Below are positions 44,852 through 55,292 of a stretch of 64,000 nucleotides of DNA, piece after piece. The translations under genes were made by a program, and so were the position numbers. Within the stretch, counting starts at the first letter, position 1; every line of letters starts with the position of its first letter. Location: positions 1,240,001 through 1,304,000 of the forward strand of contig NZ_CP031194.1 of assembly GCF_003344965.1 (NCBI RefSeq), in the 5' to 3' direction. Below the pieces are notes generated by a model. The model had not been told where the DNA came from, did not search any database, and saw only the letters and a program-made list of their open reading frames with translations. Origin of the DNA: Streptomyces paludis (lineage in GTDB: Bacteria > Actinomycetota > Actinomycetes > Streptomycetales > Streptomycetaceae).

Positions 44852-45799
44852 CTACCGCAGGAAGGGGTCCACGGCCACGGCCACGAAGAGCAGCGACACA
44901 TAGGTGATGGACCAGTGGAACAGGCGCATCTCCTTGAGCTTGGCGCCCTCCAGGCCGGCCTTCGCGCGGGCCTGGAGACCGTGCGCCTCCCACAGCCAGG
45001 CGCCGCCGGCCAGCAGCGCCACGGCCGTGTAGAACCAGCCCGTGTACCCCAGCGGGGTGAGCAGCAGCGAGACCGCGACCATCACCCAGCTGTAGAGGAC
45101 GATCTGCTTGGCCACCGCGCGGTTTCCGGCGACAACAGGGAGCATCGGCACGCCCACGCGCGCGTAGTCGTCCTTCACCTTCATGGAGAGCGGCCAGTAG
45201 TGCGGCGGCGTCCAGAAGAACATCACCAGGAAGAGGATGACGGCGGCCCAGGACATCGAGTCGGTGACGGACGACCAGCCGATCAGTACGGGCATGCAGC
45301 CCGCGATCCCGCCCCAGACGATGTTCTGCGAGGTGCGCCGCTTGAGGATCATCGTGTAGACGACGACATAGAAGAGCAGCGCGCCGAGCGCGAGCCAGGC
45401 GGAGAACCAGTTGACCAGGTAGCCGAGCCAGAGGGTCGAGCCCACGGCGAGCGTGATGCCGAAGACCAGCGCCTCGCGCGGCGAGACCATTCCGGTCACC
45501 AGCGGACGCTGGGACGTACGGTCCATCAGGGCGTCGATGTCACGGTCGATGTACATGTTCAGCGCGTTGGCGCCGCCGGCGGAGAGATAGCCGCCGATAC
45601 AGGTGGTGAGCACCAGCCACAGATCCGGCACACCCTGCTCGGCCAGGAACATCACCGGCACGGTGGTGATGAGCAGTAGTTCGATGATCCGCGGCTTGGT
45701 CAGTGCCACGAACGCTTTGACGCGGGCCCCGAACGGCCGATGGCCACCCGAGCTCGGAGTCAGGACGACCCCTGCGGGTCGGGACTCGACGGCCGTCAC
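44852..45799 (-). CDS. ctaB: Protoheme IX farnesyltransferase (heme O synthase)
   Basis: UbiA-type membrane prenyltransferase (315 aa) that attaches a farnesyl group to heme b, giving heme O, the substrate of CtaA. The Asp-rich allylic-diphosphate site [19 protein letters not shown] is present, plus [22 protein letters not shown] and [15 protein letters not shown] 45799 is preferred (AGGGG 5 nt upstream, product starts [10 protein letters not shown]); GTG 45805 is possible. Confidence 0.95.
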   Translation of the reverse strand: MTAVESRPAGVVLTPSSGGHRPFGARVKAFVALTKPRIIELLLITTVPVMFLAEQGVPDLWLVLTTCIGGYLSAGGANALNMYIDRDIDALMDRTSQRPLVTGMVSPREALVFGITLAVGSTLWLGYLVNWFSAWLALGALLFYVVVYTMILKRRTSQNIVWGGIAGCMPVLIGWSSVTDSMSWAAVILFLVMFFWTPPHYWPLSMKVKDDYARVGVPMLPVVAGNRAVAKQIVLYSWVMVAVSLLLTPLGYTGWFYTAVALLAGGAWLWEAHGLQARAKAGLEGAKLKEMRLFHWSITYVSLLFVAVAVDPFLR

Positions 45800-46122
45800 G
45801 CACACCCCTGACAGAGAAATTCCAGCAAGCCACCGGCGTTAAGTCCCGGTAAAGACCTGCGCGTACCACGCCACTGTAGACGTTGCCCCCATGCCGATCG
45901 CCGCCGGGGTCGGGTCGCCGGGACTCGTGTTGAACGCCGTCCCGACACGGCCCGTACACCCTGCCGAGAGCCTGCCGAGAGGCGAAGTCCCCGCACGCGC
46001 CGCACCCTGGAAACGCACTCGGAAAGATGTCACACGCTGCGGGTAGGCTCGACAACGAACAGCGAACCGGTGCGCCCTCAGACACCGGAATTCGAACATG
46101 TGGAGAGGAGCCCTGACTCAGG
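45800..46122. other. Divergent promoter region between ctaB and tkt
   Basis: This 323-bp stretch has no convincing gene. It holds a direct repeat of CCTGCCGAGAG (45959-45981) and a TAGGCT -10 candidate at 46044-46049 for tkt, without a clear -35 box. GAGGAG (46105-46110) lies 12 nt before the tkt start. Confidence 0.5.
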
Positions 46123-48198
46123 GTGAGCACCAAGCCGACCACAACAGACCTCGAGTGGACCGATGTGGACCGCCGGGCCGTTGACACCGCCCGCGTCCTG
46201 GCCATGGACTCCGTACAGAAGGTCGGCAACGGCCATCCGGGTACGGCCATGAGCCTGGCTCCCGCCGCGTATCTGCTCTTCCAGAAGCTCATGCGGCACG
46301 ACCCGGCCGACGCCCAGTGGACCGGCCGTGACCGGTTCGTCCTCTCGGCGGGCCACTCGTCGCTGACGCTCTACACCCAGCTCTACCTGGCCGGATACGG
46401 CCTGGAGCTGAGCGACCTGGAGTCCTTCCGCACCTGGGGTTCGAAGACCCCGGGCCACCCGGAGTACGGACACACGGTCGGCGTCGAGACCACGACCGGC
46501 CCGCTCGGCCAGGGCGTCGCCAACGCGGTGGGCATGGCGATGGCCGCCCGCTACGAGCGCGGCCTGTACGACCCGGACGCCGCGCCCGGCACATCGCCGT
46601 TCGACCACACCATCTATGTGATCGCCGGTGACGGCTGCCTCCAGGAGGGCATCTCCGCGGAGGCGTCCTCGCTGGCCGGCCACCAGAAGCTCGGCAATCT
46701 CGTCGTGCTCTGGGACGACAACCACATCTCCATCGAGGGCGACACGGAGACCGCGGTCTCCGAGGACACCCTCAAGCGGTACGAGGCGTACGGATGGCAC
46801 GTCCAGCGCGTCGCGCAGTCGCCCGACGGCGACCTCGACCCGGCGGGACTCTACGAGGCGCTGGTGGCGGCCAAGGCCGTGACCGACCGCCCCTCGTTCA
46901 TCGCGGCCCGCTCGATCATCGCGTGGCCCGCCCCGCACGCGCAGAACACCGAAGCGGCACACGGCTCGGCGCTCGGCGCCGAAGAGGTCGCCGCCACGAA
47001 GAAGGTGCTCGGCTTCGATCCCGAGAAGTCCTTCGAGGTCTCCGACGAGGTCATCACGCACACCCGTGAGGCCCTCGACCGCGGCCGTGAGGCGCGCGGC
47101 GAGTGGGAGAAGACGTTCGCCGCCTGGCGCACCGCCAACCCGGAGCGCGCGGCGACGTTCGACCGGGTCCGCGCGGGTGAACTGCCCGCCGGCTGGGAGG
47201 ACAAGCTCCCGGCGTTCGAGACCGGCAAGGCCGTCGCGACGCGTGCCGCGTCCGGCAAGGTCCTCCAGGCGCTCGGCGAGATCATCCCGGAGCTGTGGGG
47301 CGGCTCGGCCGACCTGGCCGGCTCGAACAACACCACCATCGACAAGACGTCGTCGTTCCTCCCTGCGGGCAACCCCCTGCCGGAGGCCGACCCGTACGGC
47401 CGCACGGTGCACTACGGCATCCGCGAGCACGCCATGGGCTCGACGATGAACGGCATCTCGCTGCACGGCAACACCCGTATCTACGGCGGCACCTTCCTGG
47501 TGTTCTCGGACTACATGCGCCCGGCCGTCCGGCTGGCCGCGCTGATGCAGCTCCCGGTCACCTACGTGTGGACGCACGACTCGATCGGTCTCGGCGAGGA
47601 CGGCCCGACCCACCAGCCGGTCGAGCACCTGGCCGCGCTGCGCGCCATCCCGGGCCTCAACATCGTCCGCCCGGCCGACGCCAACGAGACGGCGATCGCC
47701 TGGCGCGAGATCCTCAAGCGCCACGACAAGGGCGCCCCGCACGGTCTGGCGCTCACCCGCCAGGGCGTGCCGACGTACGAGGCCAACGACGAGGCCGCCA
47801 AGGGCGGTTACGTGCTGTTCGAGGCCGAGGGCGGCGCGCCGCAGGTCGTGCTGATCGGCACCGGCTCCGAGGTGCAGCTGGCCGTGGAGGCGCGTGAGCA
47901 GCTCCAGGCCGCGGGGGTGCCGACGCGGGTCGTGTCGATGCCGTCGGTCGAGTGGTTCGACGAGCAGGACCAGGCGTACAAGGACAGTGTGCTGCCGCCG
48001 TCCGTGAAGGCGCGGGTGGCGGTCGAGGCGGGCATCGGGCTGACCTGGCACCGCTTCGTGGGCGACGCCGGCCGCATCGTGTCGCTGGAGCACTTCGGTG
48101 CCTCGGCCGACGCGAAGGTCCTCTTCCGTGAGTTCGGCTTCACGGCCGACGCGGTCGCCACCGCCGCCCGGGAATCACTCGCCGCCGCCGCGCGCTGA
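46123..48198 (+). CDS. tkt: Transketolase
   Basis: Thiamine-diphosphate enzyme of the pentose phosphate pathway (691 aa), moving two-carbon units between sugar phosphates. The ThDP motif [13 protein letters not shown]...DDNHISIEG, the N-terminal [10 protein letters not shown] and the transketolase signature around [18 protein letters not shown] are intact. The start is GTG 46123. First gene of the tkt-tal-zwf-opcA-pgl operon. Confidence 0.97.
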   Translation: MSTKPTTTDLEWTDVDRRAVDTARVLAMDSVQKVGNGHPGTAMSLAPAAYLLFQKLMRHDPADAQWTGRDRFVLSAGHSSLTLYTQLYLAGYGLELSDLESFRTWGSKTPGHPEYGHTVGVETTTGPLGQGVANAVGMAMAARYERGLYDPDAAPGTSPFDHTIYVIAGDGCLQEGISAEASSLAGHQKLGNLVVLWDDNHISIEGDTETAVSEDTLKRYEAYGWHVQRVAQSPDGDLDPAGLYEALVAAKAVTDRPSFIAARSIIAWPAPHAQNTEAAHGSALGAEEVAATKKVLGFDPEKSFEVSDEVITHTREALDRGREARGEWEKTFAAWRTANPERAATFDRVRAGELPAGWEDKLPAFETGKAVATRAASGKVLQALGEIIPELWGGSADLAGSNNTTIDKTSSFLPAGNPLPEADPYGRTVHYGIREHAMGSTMNGISLHGNTRIYGGTFLVFSDYMRPAVRLAALMQLPVTYVWTHDSIGLGEDGPTHQPVEHLAALRAIPGLNIVRPADANETAIAWREILKRHDKGAPHGLALTRQGVPTYEANDEAAKGGYVLFEAEGGAPQVVLIGTGSEVQLAVEAREQLQAAGVPTRVVSMPSVEWFDEQDQAYKDSVLPPSVKARVAVEAGIGLTWHRFVGDAGRIVSLEHFGASADAKVLFREFGFTADAVATAARESLAAAAR

Positions 48199-48232
48199 CG
48201 CTTATATACGACCAGTAGGAGATGCAAACCTC

Positions 48233-49351
48233 ATGACAGACGCACTCAAGCGCCTCTCCGACGAAGGCGTCGCGATCTGGCTCGACGACCTGTCGCGCAA
48301 GCGGATCACGTCCGGCAATCTCGCCGAGCTGATCGACCAGTCGCACGTGGTGGGTGTCACCACCAACCCGTCGATCTTCCAGAAGGCGATCTCCGGCGGC
48401 GACGGGTACGAGGCCCAGCTCACCGACCTCGCCACCCGCAAGGTCACCGTCGAGGAAGCCGTCCGCATGATCACGACGGCGGACGTCCGCGACGCCGCGG
48501 ACATCCTGCGCCCGGTCTTCGACGCGACGCAGGGCCAGGACGGCCGGGTCTCCATCGAGGTCGACCCACGTCTCGCCCACAACACCGCGGCGACCATCGC
48601 CGAGGCGCGCCAGCTCGCCTGGCTGGTGGACCGTCCCAACACCCTCATCAAGATCCCGGCCACCAAGGCCGGGCTGCCCGCGATCACCGAGACGATCGCC
48701 CGGGGCATCAGCGTCAACGTCACGCTGATCTTCTCCCTGGAGCGCTACCGCGAGGTCATGGCCGCCTACATCGCCGGCCTGGAGAAGGCGCAGGCCGCCG
48801 GTCTCGACCTCTCGACGATCCACTCGGTCGCGTCCTTCTTCGTCTCCCGTGTGGACACCGAGATCGACAAGCGGCTCGACGGGCTGGACAGCGCCGAGGC
48901 CAAGGCCCTCAAGGGCAAGGCCGCCCTCGCCAACGCCCGCCTCGCCTACGAGGCGTACGAAGAGGTCTTCGGCGGCGACAGCTGGGCCGTGCTGGACCGC
49001 GCGCAGGCCAACAAGCAGCGTCCGCTGTGGGCCTCGACCGGCGTCAAGGACCCCGCGTACAAGGACACCCTGTACGTGGACGACCTCGTCGCCCCCAACA
49101 CGGTCAACACCATGCCCGAGGCCACCCTCGAAGCCACCGGTGACCACGGACAGATCACCGGCGACACCGTCCGGGGTACGTACGACCAGGCGCGCGCGGA
49201 GCTGGAAGCCGTCGCCAAGCTCGGCATCTCCTACGACGACGTCGTACAGCTGCTTGAGGACGAGGGCGTCGAGAAGTTCGAAGCTGCCTGGATTGACCTG
49301 CTCAAGTCGACCGAGGCGGAGCTGAAGCGCCTCGCCCCTTCGGAGGGCTGA
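48233..49351 (+). CDS. tal: Transaldolase
   Basis: Transfers dihydroxyacetone units in the pentose phosphate pathway (372 aa, the long actinobacterial type). Schiff-base Lys140 is in [11 protein letters not shown], and the N-terminal motif [13 protein letters not shown] is present. AGGAG lies 11 nt before ATG 48233. The 34-bp gap after tkt contains TTATATA, an AT-rich island that could be an internal promoter. Confidence 0.96.
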   Translation: MTDALKRLSDEGVAIWLDDLSRKRITSGNLAELIDQSHVVGVTTNPSIFQKAISGGDGYEAQLTDLATRKVTVEEAVRMITTADVRDAADILRPVFDATQGQDGRVSIEVDPRLAHNTAATIAEARQLAWLVDRPNTLIKIPATKAGLPAITETIARGISVNVTLIFSLERYREVMAAYIAGLEKAQAAGLDLSTIHSVASFFVSRVDTEIDKRLDGLDSAEAKALKGKAALANARLAYEAYEEVFGGDSWAVLDRAQANKQRPLWASTGVKDPAYKDTLYVDDLVAPNTVNTMPEATLEATGDHGQITGDTVRGTYDQARAELEAVAKLGISYDDVVQLLEDEGVEKFEAAWIDLLKSTEAELKRLAPSEG

Positions 49352-49355
49352 TCCC

Positions 49356-50888
49356 TTGACCTCAACCCACGGAGTGAACCCGCTCCGTGACGCCGCGGAC
49401 CGACGGCTCCCGCGTATCGCGGGGCCGTCGGGCCTGGTCATCTTTGGCGTCACGGGCGATTTGTCCCGCAAAAAGCTGATGCCTGCCGTCTATGACCTCG
49501 CCAACCGTGGTCTGCTGCCGCCGGGCTTCTCCCTGATCGGCTTCGCGCGCCGCGAATGGCAGCACGAGGACTTCGCACAGGAGGTCCACGACGCGGTCAA
49601 GGAGCACGCGCGCACGCCGTTCCGCGAGGAGGTCTGGCAGCAGCTGGTCCAGGGGATGCGCTTCGTCCAGGGCGTCTTCGACGACGACGAGGCGTTCGAG
49701 AACCTGAAGGCGACCATCGCGGAGCTGGACAAGGTGCAGGGGACGGGCGGCAACTTCGCCTTCTACCTCTCCGTACCGCCGAAGTTCTTCCCGCAGGTCG
49801 TCCAGCAGCTCAAGAAGCACGGGCTGGCGGACCAGAAGGAGGGCTCCTGGCGGCGTGCCGTCATCGAGAAGCCCTTCGGGCACGACCTGGAGTCGGCGAT
49901 CGAGCTGAACAAGGTCGTCCACGAGGTCTTCCCGTCCAACGAGGTCTTCCGGATCGACCACTACCTCGGCAAGGAGACCGTCCAGAACATTCTGGCGCTC
50001 CGCTTCGCCAACACCCTCTTCGAGCCGATCTGGAACCGGTCCTATGTCGACCATGTCCAGATCACCATGGCCGAGGACATCGGGATCGGCGGCCGGGCCG
50101 GCTACTACGACGGCATCGGCGCCGCCCGTGACGTCATCCAGAACCATCTGCTCCAGCTGCTCGCGCTGACCGCGATGGAGGAGCCCGCCTCCTTCGACGC
50201 GGACGCGCTGGCCGCCGAGAAGACCAAGGTGCTCGGCGCGGTGAAGCTGCCGCAGGACCTCGGCGCGGACACGGTGCGCGGACAGTACGCCGAGGGGTGG
50301 CAGGGCGGCGAGCAGGCCGTCGGCTACCTCCAGGAGGACGGGATCGACCCCCGGTCGAAGACCGACACGTACGCCGCCGTGAAGCTGGGGATCGACAACC
50401 GCCGCTGGGCGGGTGTGCCCTTCTATCTCCGGACCGGCAAGCGGCTCGGCCGCCGGGTCACCGAGATCGCGGTCGTCTTCCAGCGCGCCCCGCACTCGCC
50501 CTTCGACCACACGGCCACGGAGGAGCTGGGGCAGAACGCCCTGGTCATCCGGGTCCAGCCGGACGAGGGCGTGACCATGCGGTTCGGTTCGAAGGTGCCC
50601 GGCACCTCGATGGAGGTCCGGGACGTCTCGATGGACTTCGCCTACGGCGAGTCCTTCACGGAGTCGAGCCCCGAGGCGTACGAGCGGCTCATCCTCGATG
50701 TGCTGCTCGGCGACTCGAACCTCTTCCCGCGCGTGGAGGAGGTCGAGCTGTCCTGGAAGATCCTCGACCCGATCGAGCGGTACTGGGACACGCACGGCAA
50801 GCCCGCGCAGTACGAGTCCGGGACCTGGGGTCCGGTCGAGGCGGACGAAATGCTCGCACGAGACGGACGGAGCTGGCGTCGGCCATGA
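49356..50888 (+). CDS. zwf: Glucose-6-phosphate dehydrogenase
   Basis: Entry enzyme of the oxidative pentose phosphate pathway, producing NADPH (510 aa). The dinucleotide motif GVTGDLSRKK (31-40) and the catalytic RIDHYLGKE are present. The start is TTG 49356, 4 bp after the tal stop, with GGAGG inside the end of tal as ribosome site. It overlaps opcA as ATGA. Confidence 0.96.
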   Translation: MTSTHGVNPLRDAADRRLPRIAGPSGLVIFGVTGDLSRKKLMPAVYDLANRGLLPPGFSLIGFARREWQHEDFAQEVHDAVKEHARTPFREEVWQQLVQGMRFVQGVFDDDEAFENLKATIAELDKVQGTGGNFAFYLSVPPKFFPQVVQQLKKHGLADQKEGSWRRAVIEKPFGHDLESAIELNKVVHEVFPSNEVFRIDHYLGKETVQNILALRFANTLFEPIWNRSYVDHVQITMAEDIGIGGRAGYYDGIGAARDVIQNHLLQLLALTAMEEPASFDADALAAEKTKVLGAVKLPQDLGADTVRGQYAEGWQGGEQAVGYLQEDGIDPRSKTDTYAAVKLGIDNRRWAGVPFYLRTGKRLGRRVTEIAVVFQRAPHSPFDHTATEELGQNALVIRVQPDEGVTMRFGSKVPGTSMEVRDVSMDFAYGESFTESSPEAYERLILDVLLGDSNLFPRVEEVELSWKILDPIERYWDTHGKPAQYESGTWGPVEADEMLARDGRSWRRP

Positions 50889-51931
50889 AGATCGACCTTA
50901 CGGACACCACGTCCAGCAAGATCAACAAGGCCCTGGTGCAGGGGCGCCGCGCGATCGGCACCCCCGCCGTCGGGATGGTCCTCACCCTGGTTCTCGTCAC
51001 CGACGAGGAGAACGCGTACGACGCCCTCAAGGCGGCCAACGACGCGTCCCGCGAGCACCCCTCGCGCAAGCTGGTCGTCGTCAAGCGGGTCTCCCGCTCG
51101 GCGCGCGACCGCGCCGTGGCCCGCCTCGACGCCGAGGTACGGGTCGGGGCGGACGCGGGCACGGGCGAGACGGTCATCCTGCGGCTGTACGGCGATGTGA
51201 TGGACCACGCGCAGTCGGTGGTCCTGCCGCTGCTGCTGCCGGACGCGCCGGTCGTCGTGTGGTGGCCGGTCGACGCGCCGGTCAACCCGACGAAGGACTC
51301 GCTGGGCAAGCTGGCGCAGCGGCGGGTGACCGACACCTACGCCTCCGAGAACCCGGTGGAGGAGCTGACGGCGCGCGCCGACGCGTACACCCCGGGCGAC
51401 ACGGACCTGTCGTGGACCCGGATCACCCCGTGGCGCTCGATGGTCGCCGCCGCCCTGGACCAGGTGGACTGCGAGGTCACCTCGGTCGAGGTCGAGGGCG
51501 AGGAGCACAACCCGAGCTGTGAGCTGCTGGCCATGTGGCTGGCGAACCGGCTGCACGTCCCCGTGCGGCGCACGGTCTCGGGCGGCCCCGGGCTGACGGC
51601 CGTACGGATGGAGACGACCTGCGGGCCGATCAGTCTGGACCGGGCGGACGGCGCGCTGGCGACGCTGTCCATCCAGGGCCAGCCGGACCGCGCGGTCGCC
51701 CTGAAGCGGCGCGACACGGCCGAGCTGATCGCGGAGGAGCTGCGCCGGCTGGACCCGGACGACACCTACGCGTCGGCGCTGCGCTTCGGCGTGCACCGGC
51801 TGGGCGACCCGGGGAAGCCGGCGCTGCCGCCGCTGCCGACCCGGGAGGCGGGCTCCTCTGAGCACACCCCGGGCCCGGGCGCGACGGCCACTCCGGCGAG
51901 CATGCCGGTGAAGAAGGCGGCCACCAAGTGA
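50885..51931 (+). CDS. opcA: OpcA, glucose-6-phosphate dehydrogenase assembly protein
   Basis: Regulatory/assembly partner of Zwf (348 aa). The conserved regions TPAVGMVLTLVLVT, PDAPVVVWWP and ITPWRSMVAAALDQ are those of OpcA. A Pro/Ala-rich tail (about 310-348) follows. Overlaps at both ends (ATGA with zwf, GTGA with pgl) show that the three are made together. Confidence 0.94.
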   Translation: MKIDLTDTTSSKINKALVQGRRAIGTPAVGMVLTLVLVTDEENAYDALKAANDASREHPSRKLVVVKRVSRSARDRAVARLDAEVRVGADAGTGETVILRLYGDVMDHAQSVVLPLLLPDAPVVVWWPVDAPVNPTKDSLGKLAQRRVTDTYASENPVEELTARADAYTPGDTDLSWTRITPWRSMVAAALDQVDCEVTSVEVEGEEHNPSCELLAMWLANRLHVPVRRTVSGGPGLTAVRMETTCGPISLDRADGALATLSIQGQPDRAVALKRRDTAELIAEELRRLDPDDTYASALRFGVHRLGDPGKPALPPLPTREAGSSEHTPGPGATATPASMPVKKAATK

Positions 51932-52710
51932 ACACCCCCCAGCTCGTCGTCCACCGCGACAAGGAGCTGATGGCCCAGGCCGCGGCGGCCCGGCTGATCA
52001 CGAAGATCGTGGACGCCCAGGCCGCCCGCGGCACCGCCTCGGTGGTGCTGACGGGCGGCCGCAACGGCAACGGGCTGCTGGCGGCGCTGTCGGTGGCGCC
52101 CGCCCGGGACGCGGTGGACTGGTCCCGGCTGGATCTGTGGTGGGGGGACGAGCGCTTCCTGCCCGAGGGCGATCCGGAGCGCAACATCACCCAGGCGCGG
52201 GCGGCGCTGCTCGACTCGGTGCCGCTGGACCCCGCGCGGGTCCACGCGATGCCGGCGTCGGACGGCGCGTACGGCAGCGATGTGGACGCGGCGGCCGCCG
52301 CGTACGCCACGGAGCTGGCCGCCGCGTCCCGGCCCGAGGACCACGGTCCGGTGCCGACGTTCGACGTGCTGATGCTGGGTGTCGGGCCCGACACCCATGT
52401 CGCGTCGCTCTTCCCGGAGCTGCCCGCGGTCCGGGAGACGGAGCGCACGGTCGTCGCCGTGCATGGCGCGCCCAAGCCGCCGCCGGTCCGTATCTCGCTG
52501 ACGCTGCCCGCGATCCGGGCGGCTCAGGAGGTGTGGCTGCTGGCCGCGGGCGAGGACAAGGCGAAGGCGGCGGAGATCGCGCTGTCCGGCGCGGGCGAGA
52601 TCCAGGCCCCGGCGGCGGGGGCGTACGGCCGTGGCCGCACCCTGTGGCTGCTGGACGCGGCGGCGGCCTCGGCCCTGCCGCGCGGCCTCTATCCGCCCTC
52701 CTCGGCCTGA
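51928..52710 (+). CDS. pgl: 6-phosphogluconolactonase
   Basis: Hydrolyses the lactone produced by Zwf (260 aa, DevB type). LTGGRNGNGLLAAL, WWGDERFLP and GVGPDTHVASLFP are the family motifs; the usual GxGxDGH is GVGPDTH here, a common variant. GTG 51928 overlaps the opcA stop. It ends the operon and is followed by a strong terminator. Confidence 0.94.
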   Translation: MNTPQLVVHRDKELMAQAAAARLITKIVDAQAARGTASVVLTGGRNGNGLLAALSVAPARDAVDWSRLDLWWGDERFLPEGDPERNITQARAALLDSVPLDPARVHAMPASDGAYGSDVDAAAAAYATELAAASRPEDHGPVPTFDVLMLGVGPDTHVASLFPELPAVRETERTVVAVHGAPKPPPVRISLTLPAIRAAQEVWLLAAGEDKAKAAEIALSGAGEIQAPAAGAYGRGRTLWLLDAAAASALPRGLYPPSSA

Positions 52711-52711
52711 C

Positions 52712-52725
52712 CGTACGATCGTACG
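52712..52725. repeat. Perfect 14-bp palindrome CGTACGATCGTACG
   Basis: It lies directly after the pgl stop and just before the terminator. Possibly a protein-binding site or part of the 3' structure. Confidence 0.5.
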
Positions 52726-52728
52726 ACC

Positions 52729-52773
52729 GCATCGGCCCGCCCCCCGTTTCCCGGGGGGCGGGCCGATGCTTTT
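52729..52773 (+). terminator. Strong intrinsic terminator of the pentose phosphate operon
   Basis: A perfect 17-bp GC-rich stem (52729-52745 with 52753-52769) with a GTTTCCC loop is followed by TTTT. Confidence 0.92.
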
Positions 52774-52782
52774 GCGGTGCGC

Positions 52783-53625
52783 TCAGAGAATGGCCTGGTC
52801 CGGCCGGGCCTCCAGGCGCGCGATCGCCGTGCGGGCGGCGGCCACGAACCGGTCGAAGACCTCGGTGGTGGAACCGGGCCGCCCGGCGCGGGTGTTGACG
52901 CCGAACATCGCCTGGCGCAGCTCGGTGGTGATCTCCAGCTGGCCGCCCTTGCCGAGGACCGTGCGGTTGGCGATGTTCAGGGGCTGGACCCCGGCCAGCG
53001 CGGGCACGGTCGAGCCGTCGACGGTCCGGAATCCGGCGCTGCCGAACGCCGCGCGCAGATAGTCCTTGAAGGCGGTGTGCAGACCGCCCACGACCACGGC
53101 CTCGGGCCGGGTACCGGCGACGCCGGCCTGGGCGGCCGTACAGCCGTGCAGGCTCAGTACGTTGAGGCTGCCGCCCGCCATCGAGAGGGCCACCCGATCG
53201 TCGCAGTTCACCGAGGTGACGTGCAGTTCGCCGTTGTTGCTCGACCGCAGGCCCTCGAACATCCAGTAGTCGTGGACCGGACCGCCCGCCGGACTGCGTT
53301 CGAAGGTGGCCGGGTGGTAGCCCGCGACGGCAAGGCACAGCTCCGAGGTGCCGGTCTCGATACCGCCGCCGTGCGGGGCCATGACGGTGGTGCGGGGGAA
53401 CGGGTAGGCGGTGCTGATGCTGTTGTCGGACTGCTCGTGGCGTTTGTAGCGCCGGCCGAAGTCCGTTCCCTCCCGGCCCGCGAGCCGGGTGTAGAGGTCG
53501 GTGTTGGAGGTGTACAGGTCGTCGGCCGCGTGGGCGGGCGCGGCGCCCGCGCCGATCAGCACCGGGCCGCTCACGGCGGCGGTGGCGAGGGCGGTGAGGA
53601 CCGTACGGCGGCTGGTGGAGGTCAT
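52783..53625 (-). CDS. Tat-exported poly-gamma-glutamate hydrolase-like protein
   Basis: A 280-aa secreted protein. The signal has a twin Arg (SRRTVLTALATAA) and an AHA-A cleavage site near residue 33. The mature domain has VMAPHGGGIETGTSEL, VNCDDRVALSMAG and SLHGCTAAQAGV, the zinc-amidohydrolase pattern of phage-type poly-gamma-glutamate hydrolases. ATG 53625 overlaps the stop of the upstream PH-domain gene. It may act on cell-surface glutamyl polymers or peptides. Confidence 0.85.
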   Translation of the reverse strand: MTSTSRRTVLTALATAAVSGPVLIGAGAAPAHAADDLYTSNTDLYTRLAGREGTDFGRRYKRHEQSDNSISTAYPFPRTTVMAPHGGGIETGTSELCLAVAGYHPATFERSPAGGPVHDYWMFEGLRSSNNGELHVTSVNCDDRVALSMAGGSLNVLSLHGCTAAQAGVAGTRPEAVVVGGLHTAFKDYLRAAFGSAGFRTVDGSTVPALAGVQPLNIANRTVLGKGGQLEITTELRQAMFGVNTRAGRPGSTTEVFDRFVAAARTAIARLEARPDQAIL

Positions 53626-55292
53626 GCGGTCGTCGTCTCCCTGCTCGGTGGGGTGCCCGGTGGGGTGGTGCCCGGTACAGCGCTGTGCTCGCGGACGAGG
53701 AAGGGCTCCAGCAGCCCCGGTACGGCCTCGGCCGCGAAGGCCAGTCCCTCGCCCGTCGCCGCGTCGTGGACGTGGTAGGCGCCCTCGCCCGCCGCGGTGG
53801 TCGCGGTGAGCGTCAGCAGTCCGGCGCGGCGCTGGAAGTACGACTGGGAGACCGTCCAGCCGATGACACCGCCGCGCTGGAGGGCGACCGTCGTACGGCG
53901 CAGGGTGCCGGAGCGCGCGACCAGATAGCCGCCGCCGATGCCGTGGCCCAGATTGCGGTACGCGTCGAGGGCGAGCGCGACGGCGAGCGCCGGCAGCACC
54001 ACGGCGCAGACCAGCGCCGCGTACAGCAGCACGTCGGTGAAGAGCGCGCCGAGGACGGCGAGGACCACGACGGGGGCCAGCGCGGCGGCCAGCGCCCAGC
54101 GCAGCCGGCGGCCCCGGGCGGCGCGGGGGTGCGCGGTGAGGAGCGCCGCCCGCGTCGGGGACTGCGGCTCGCGCAGGACCCGCGCGGCCACGGACTCGGC
54201 GAGCGCGCGCGGGGCGGCGGGGAGCAGGGACTTCTGGTCGGCGTGCTCGTCCTCCTCGCCGCCCTGGGAGAGGCCGGTGGCGACGGCGTCGAGCCGGGCC
54301 GCGCCCGCGAGCCGTATCCCGAGCGGCTCGACCAGCTCCACACCGCGCAGCCGCCGCTCCTCGATGGAGACGGAGCGGGAGGTGAGCAGCCCGCGCCGGA
54401 CCCGCAGGGTGCCGCCCGGCTCCCGCTCCAGCCGGTAGTTCCACCACATCTCGGTCCAGAGCCCGAGCGCGCCGATCACACCGGCGAGCGCGGCACCGGC
54501 CACGACGGTCGCGACGATCCAGCCGAACGGGGTGTCGTGGAAGCGGTCGTCGAGCCAGTGGAACACCTGCTTCTGCGCGCCGAACCAGTCGCTGATCTGG
54601 AACACGGCCCCGATGGCGGCTCCACCGAGCACCGGGGCGACGAACGACATCGGCGCGTACCGCGCCCAGGCCAGGTCGAGCGCCGCCAGTACGCCCTCGC
54701 GGTGCGCTCCCGGCGCCTCGGCGGGGGCGCGGCCGAGGAGTTCCGTACGGAGGCGCTCGCCCTCGGCCCTGGTGACGGGGTCGAGTTCCAGCGTGGCTTC
54801 CGCGCCGGCGTGCTCGCCCGTACCGATCCGGACCGTGACCAGGCCGAGGAGCCTCGGGAGGAGGCTGGCGGTCAGATCGACGCTGCGGATCCGCTCGCGG
54901 GCCAGCGAGCGCCGTTCGAGCACGAACAGGCCCGTGTGCAGTTCGGCCCGCTCGGGGCCGATGCGGTAGCGGGTACGGCGCCACCGGACATACTCCCCGG
55001 CCGTCGTGGCGAGGAGCAGGAGCACGGCACCGGCCAGCAGCCAGGCGAGCGCCTGGCGCGCCGGCATTCTCGCGGCCAGGGCAAGAAAGGCGGGCACCCC
55101 GCCGCCGACGACGACGCCCGCCATGACGAGGGCGTGCACCAGCAGAGCACGCGGCGCGAGCTGCCGCCACTCCTCCCCGGCAGCCCCGACAGCCCCAGCG
55201 AGCCCGGCGGTCCCGGCGGTCCCGGCGGTCCCGGCGGTGCCCGCCGGTTCGGCCGGTCCGTCGGTCCCCGCGTACTCCAGGGGCCCGCTCAT
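53622..55292 (-). CDS. Bacterial PH-domain membrane protein (YdbT-like)
   Basis: A 556-aa membrane protein with paired helices alternating with bacterial PH (bPH2) modules. One module surrounds YRIGPERAELHTGLFVLERRSLARERIRSVD, a second YRLEREPGGTLRVRRGLLTSRSVSIEERRLRGVEL and a third GGYLVARSGTLRRTTVALQRGGVIGW. It is the long partner of the usual YdbS/YdbT pair. The N-terminus holds a (GTA) tandem repeat, encoded by 9-bp DNA repeats (55203-55245). It overlaps both neighbours. Confidence 0.88.
   Translation of the reverse strand: MSGPLEYAGTDGPAEPAGTAGTAGTAGTAGLAGAVGAAGEEWRQLAPRALLVHALVMAGVVVGGGVPAFLALAARMPARQALAWLLAGAVLLLLATTAGEYVRWRRTRYRIGPERAELHTGLFVLERRSLARERIRSVDLTASLLPRLLGLVTVRIGTGEHAGAEATLELDPVTRAEGERLRTELLGRAPAEAPGAHREGVLAALDLAWARYAPMSFVAPVLGGAAIGAVFQISDWFGAQKQVFHWLDDRFHDTPFGWIVATVVAGAALAGVIGALGLWTEMWWNYRLEREPGGTLRVRRGLLTSRSVSIEERRLRGVELVEPLGIRLAGAARLDAVATGLSQGGEEDEHADQKSLLPAAPRALAESVAARVLREPQSPTRAALLTAHPRAARGRRLRWALAAALAPVVVLAVLGALFTDVLLYAALVCAVVLPALAVALALDAYRNLGHGIGGGYLVARSGTLRRTTVALQRGGVIGWTVSQSYFQRRAGLLTLTATTAAGEGAYHVHDAATGEGLAFAAEAVPGLLEPFLVREHSAVPGTTPPGTPPSRETTTA

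Noticed and set aside
55203..55245. 9-bp repeats as a regulatory array
   Set aside because: They encode a Gly-Thr-Ala repeat within the N-terminus of the PH-domain protein, so coding explains them.
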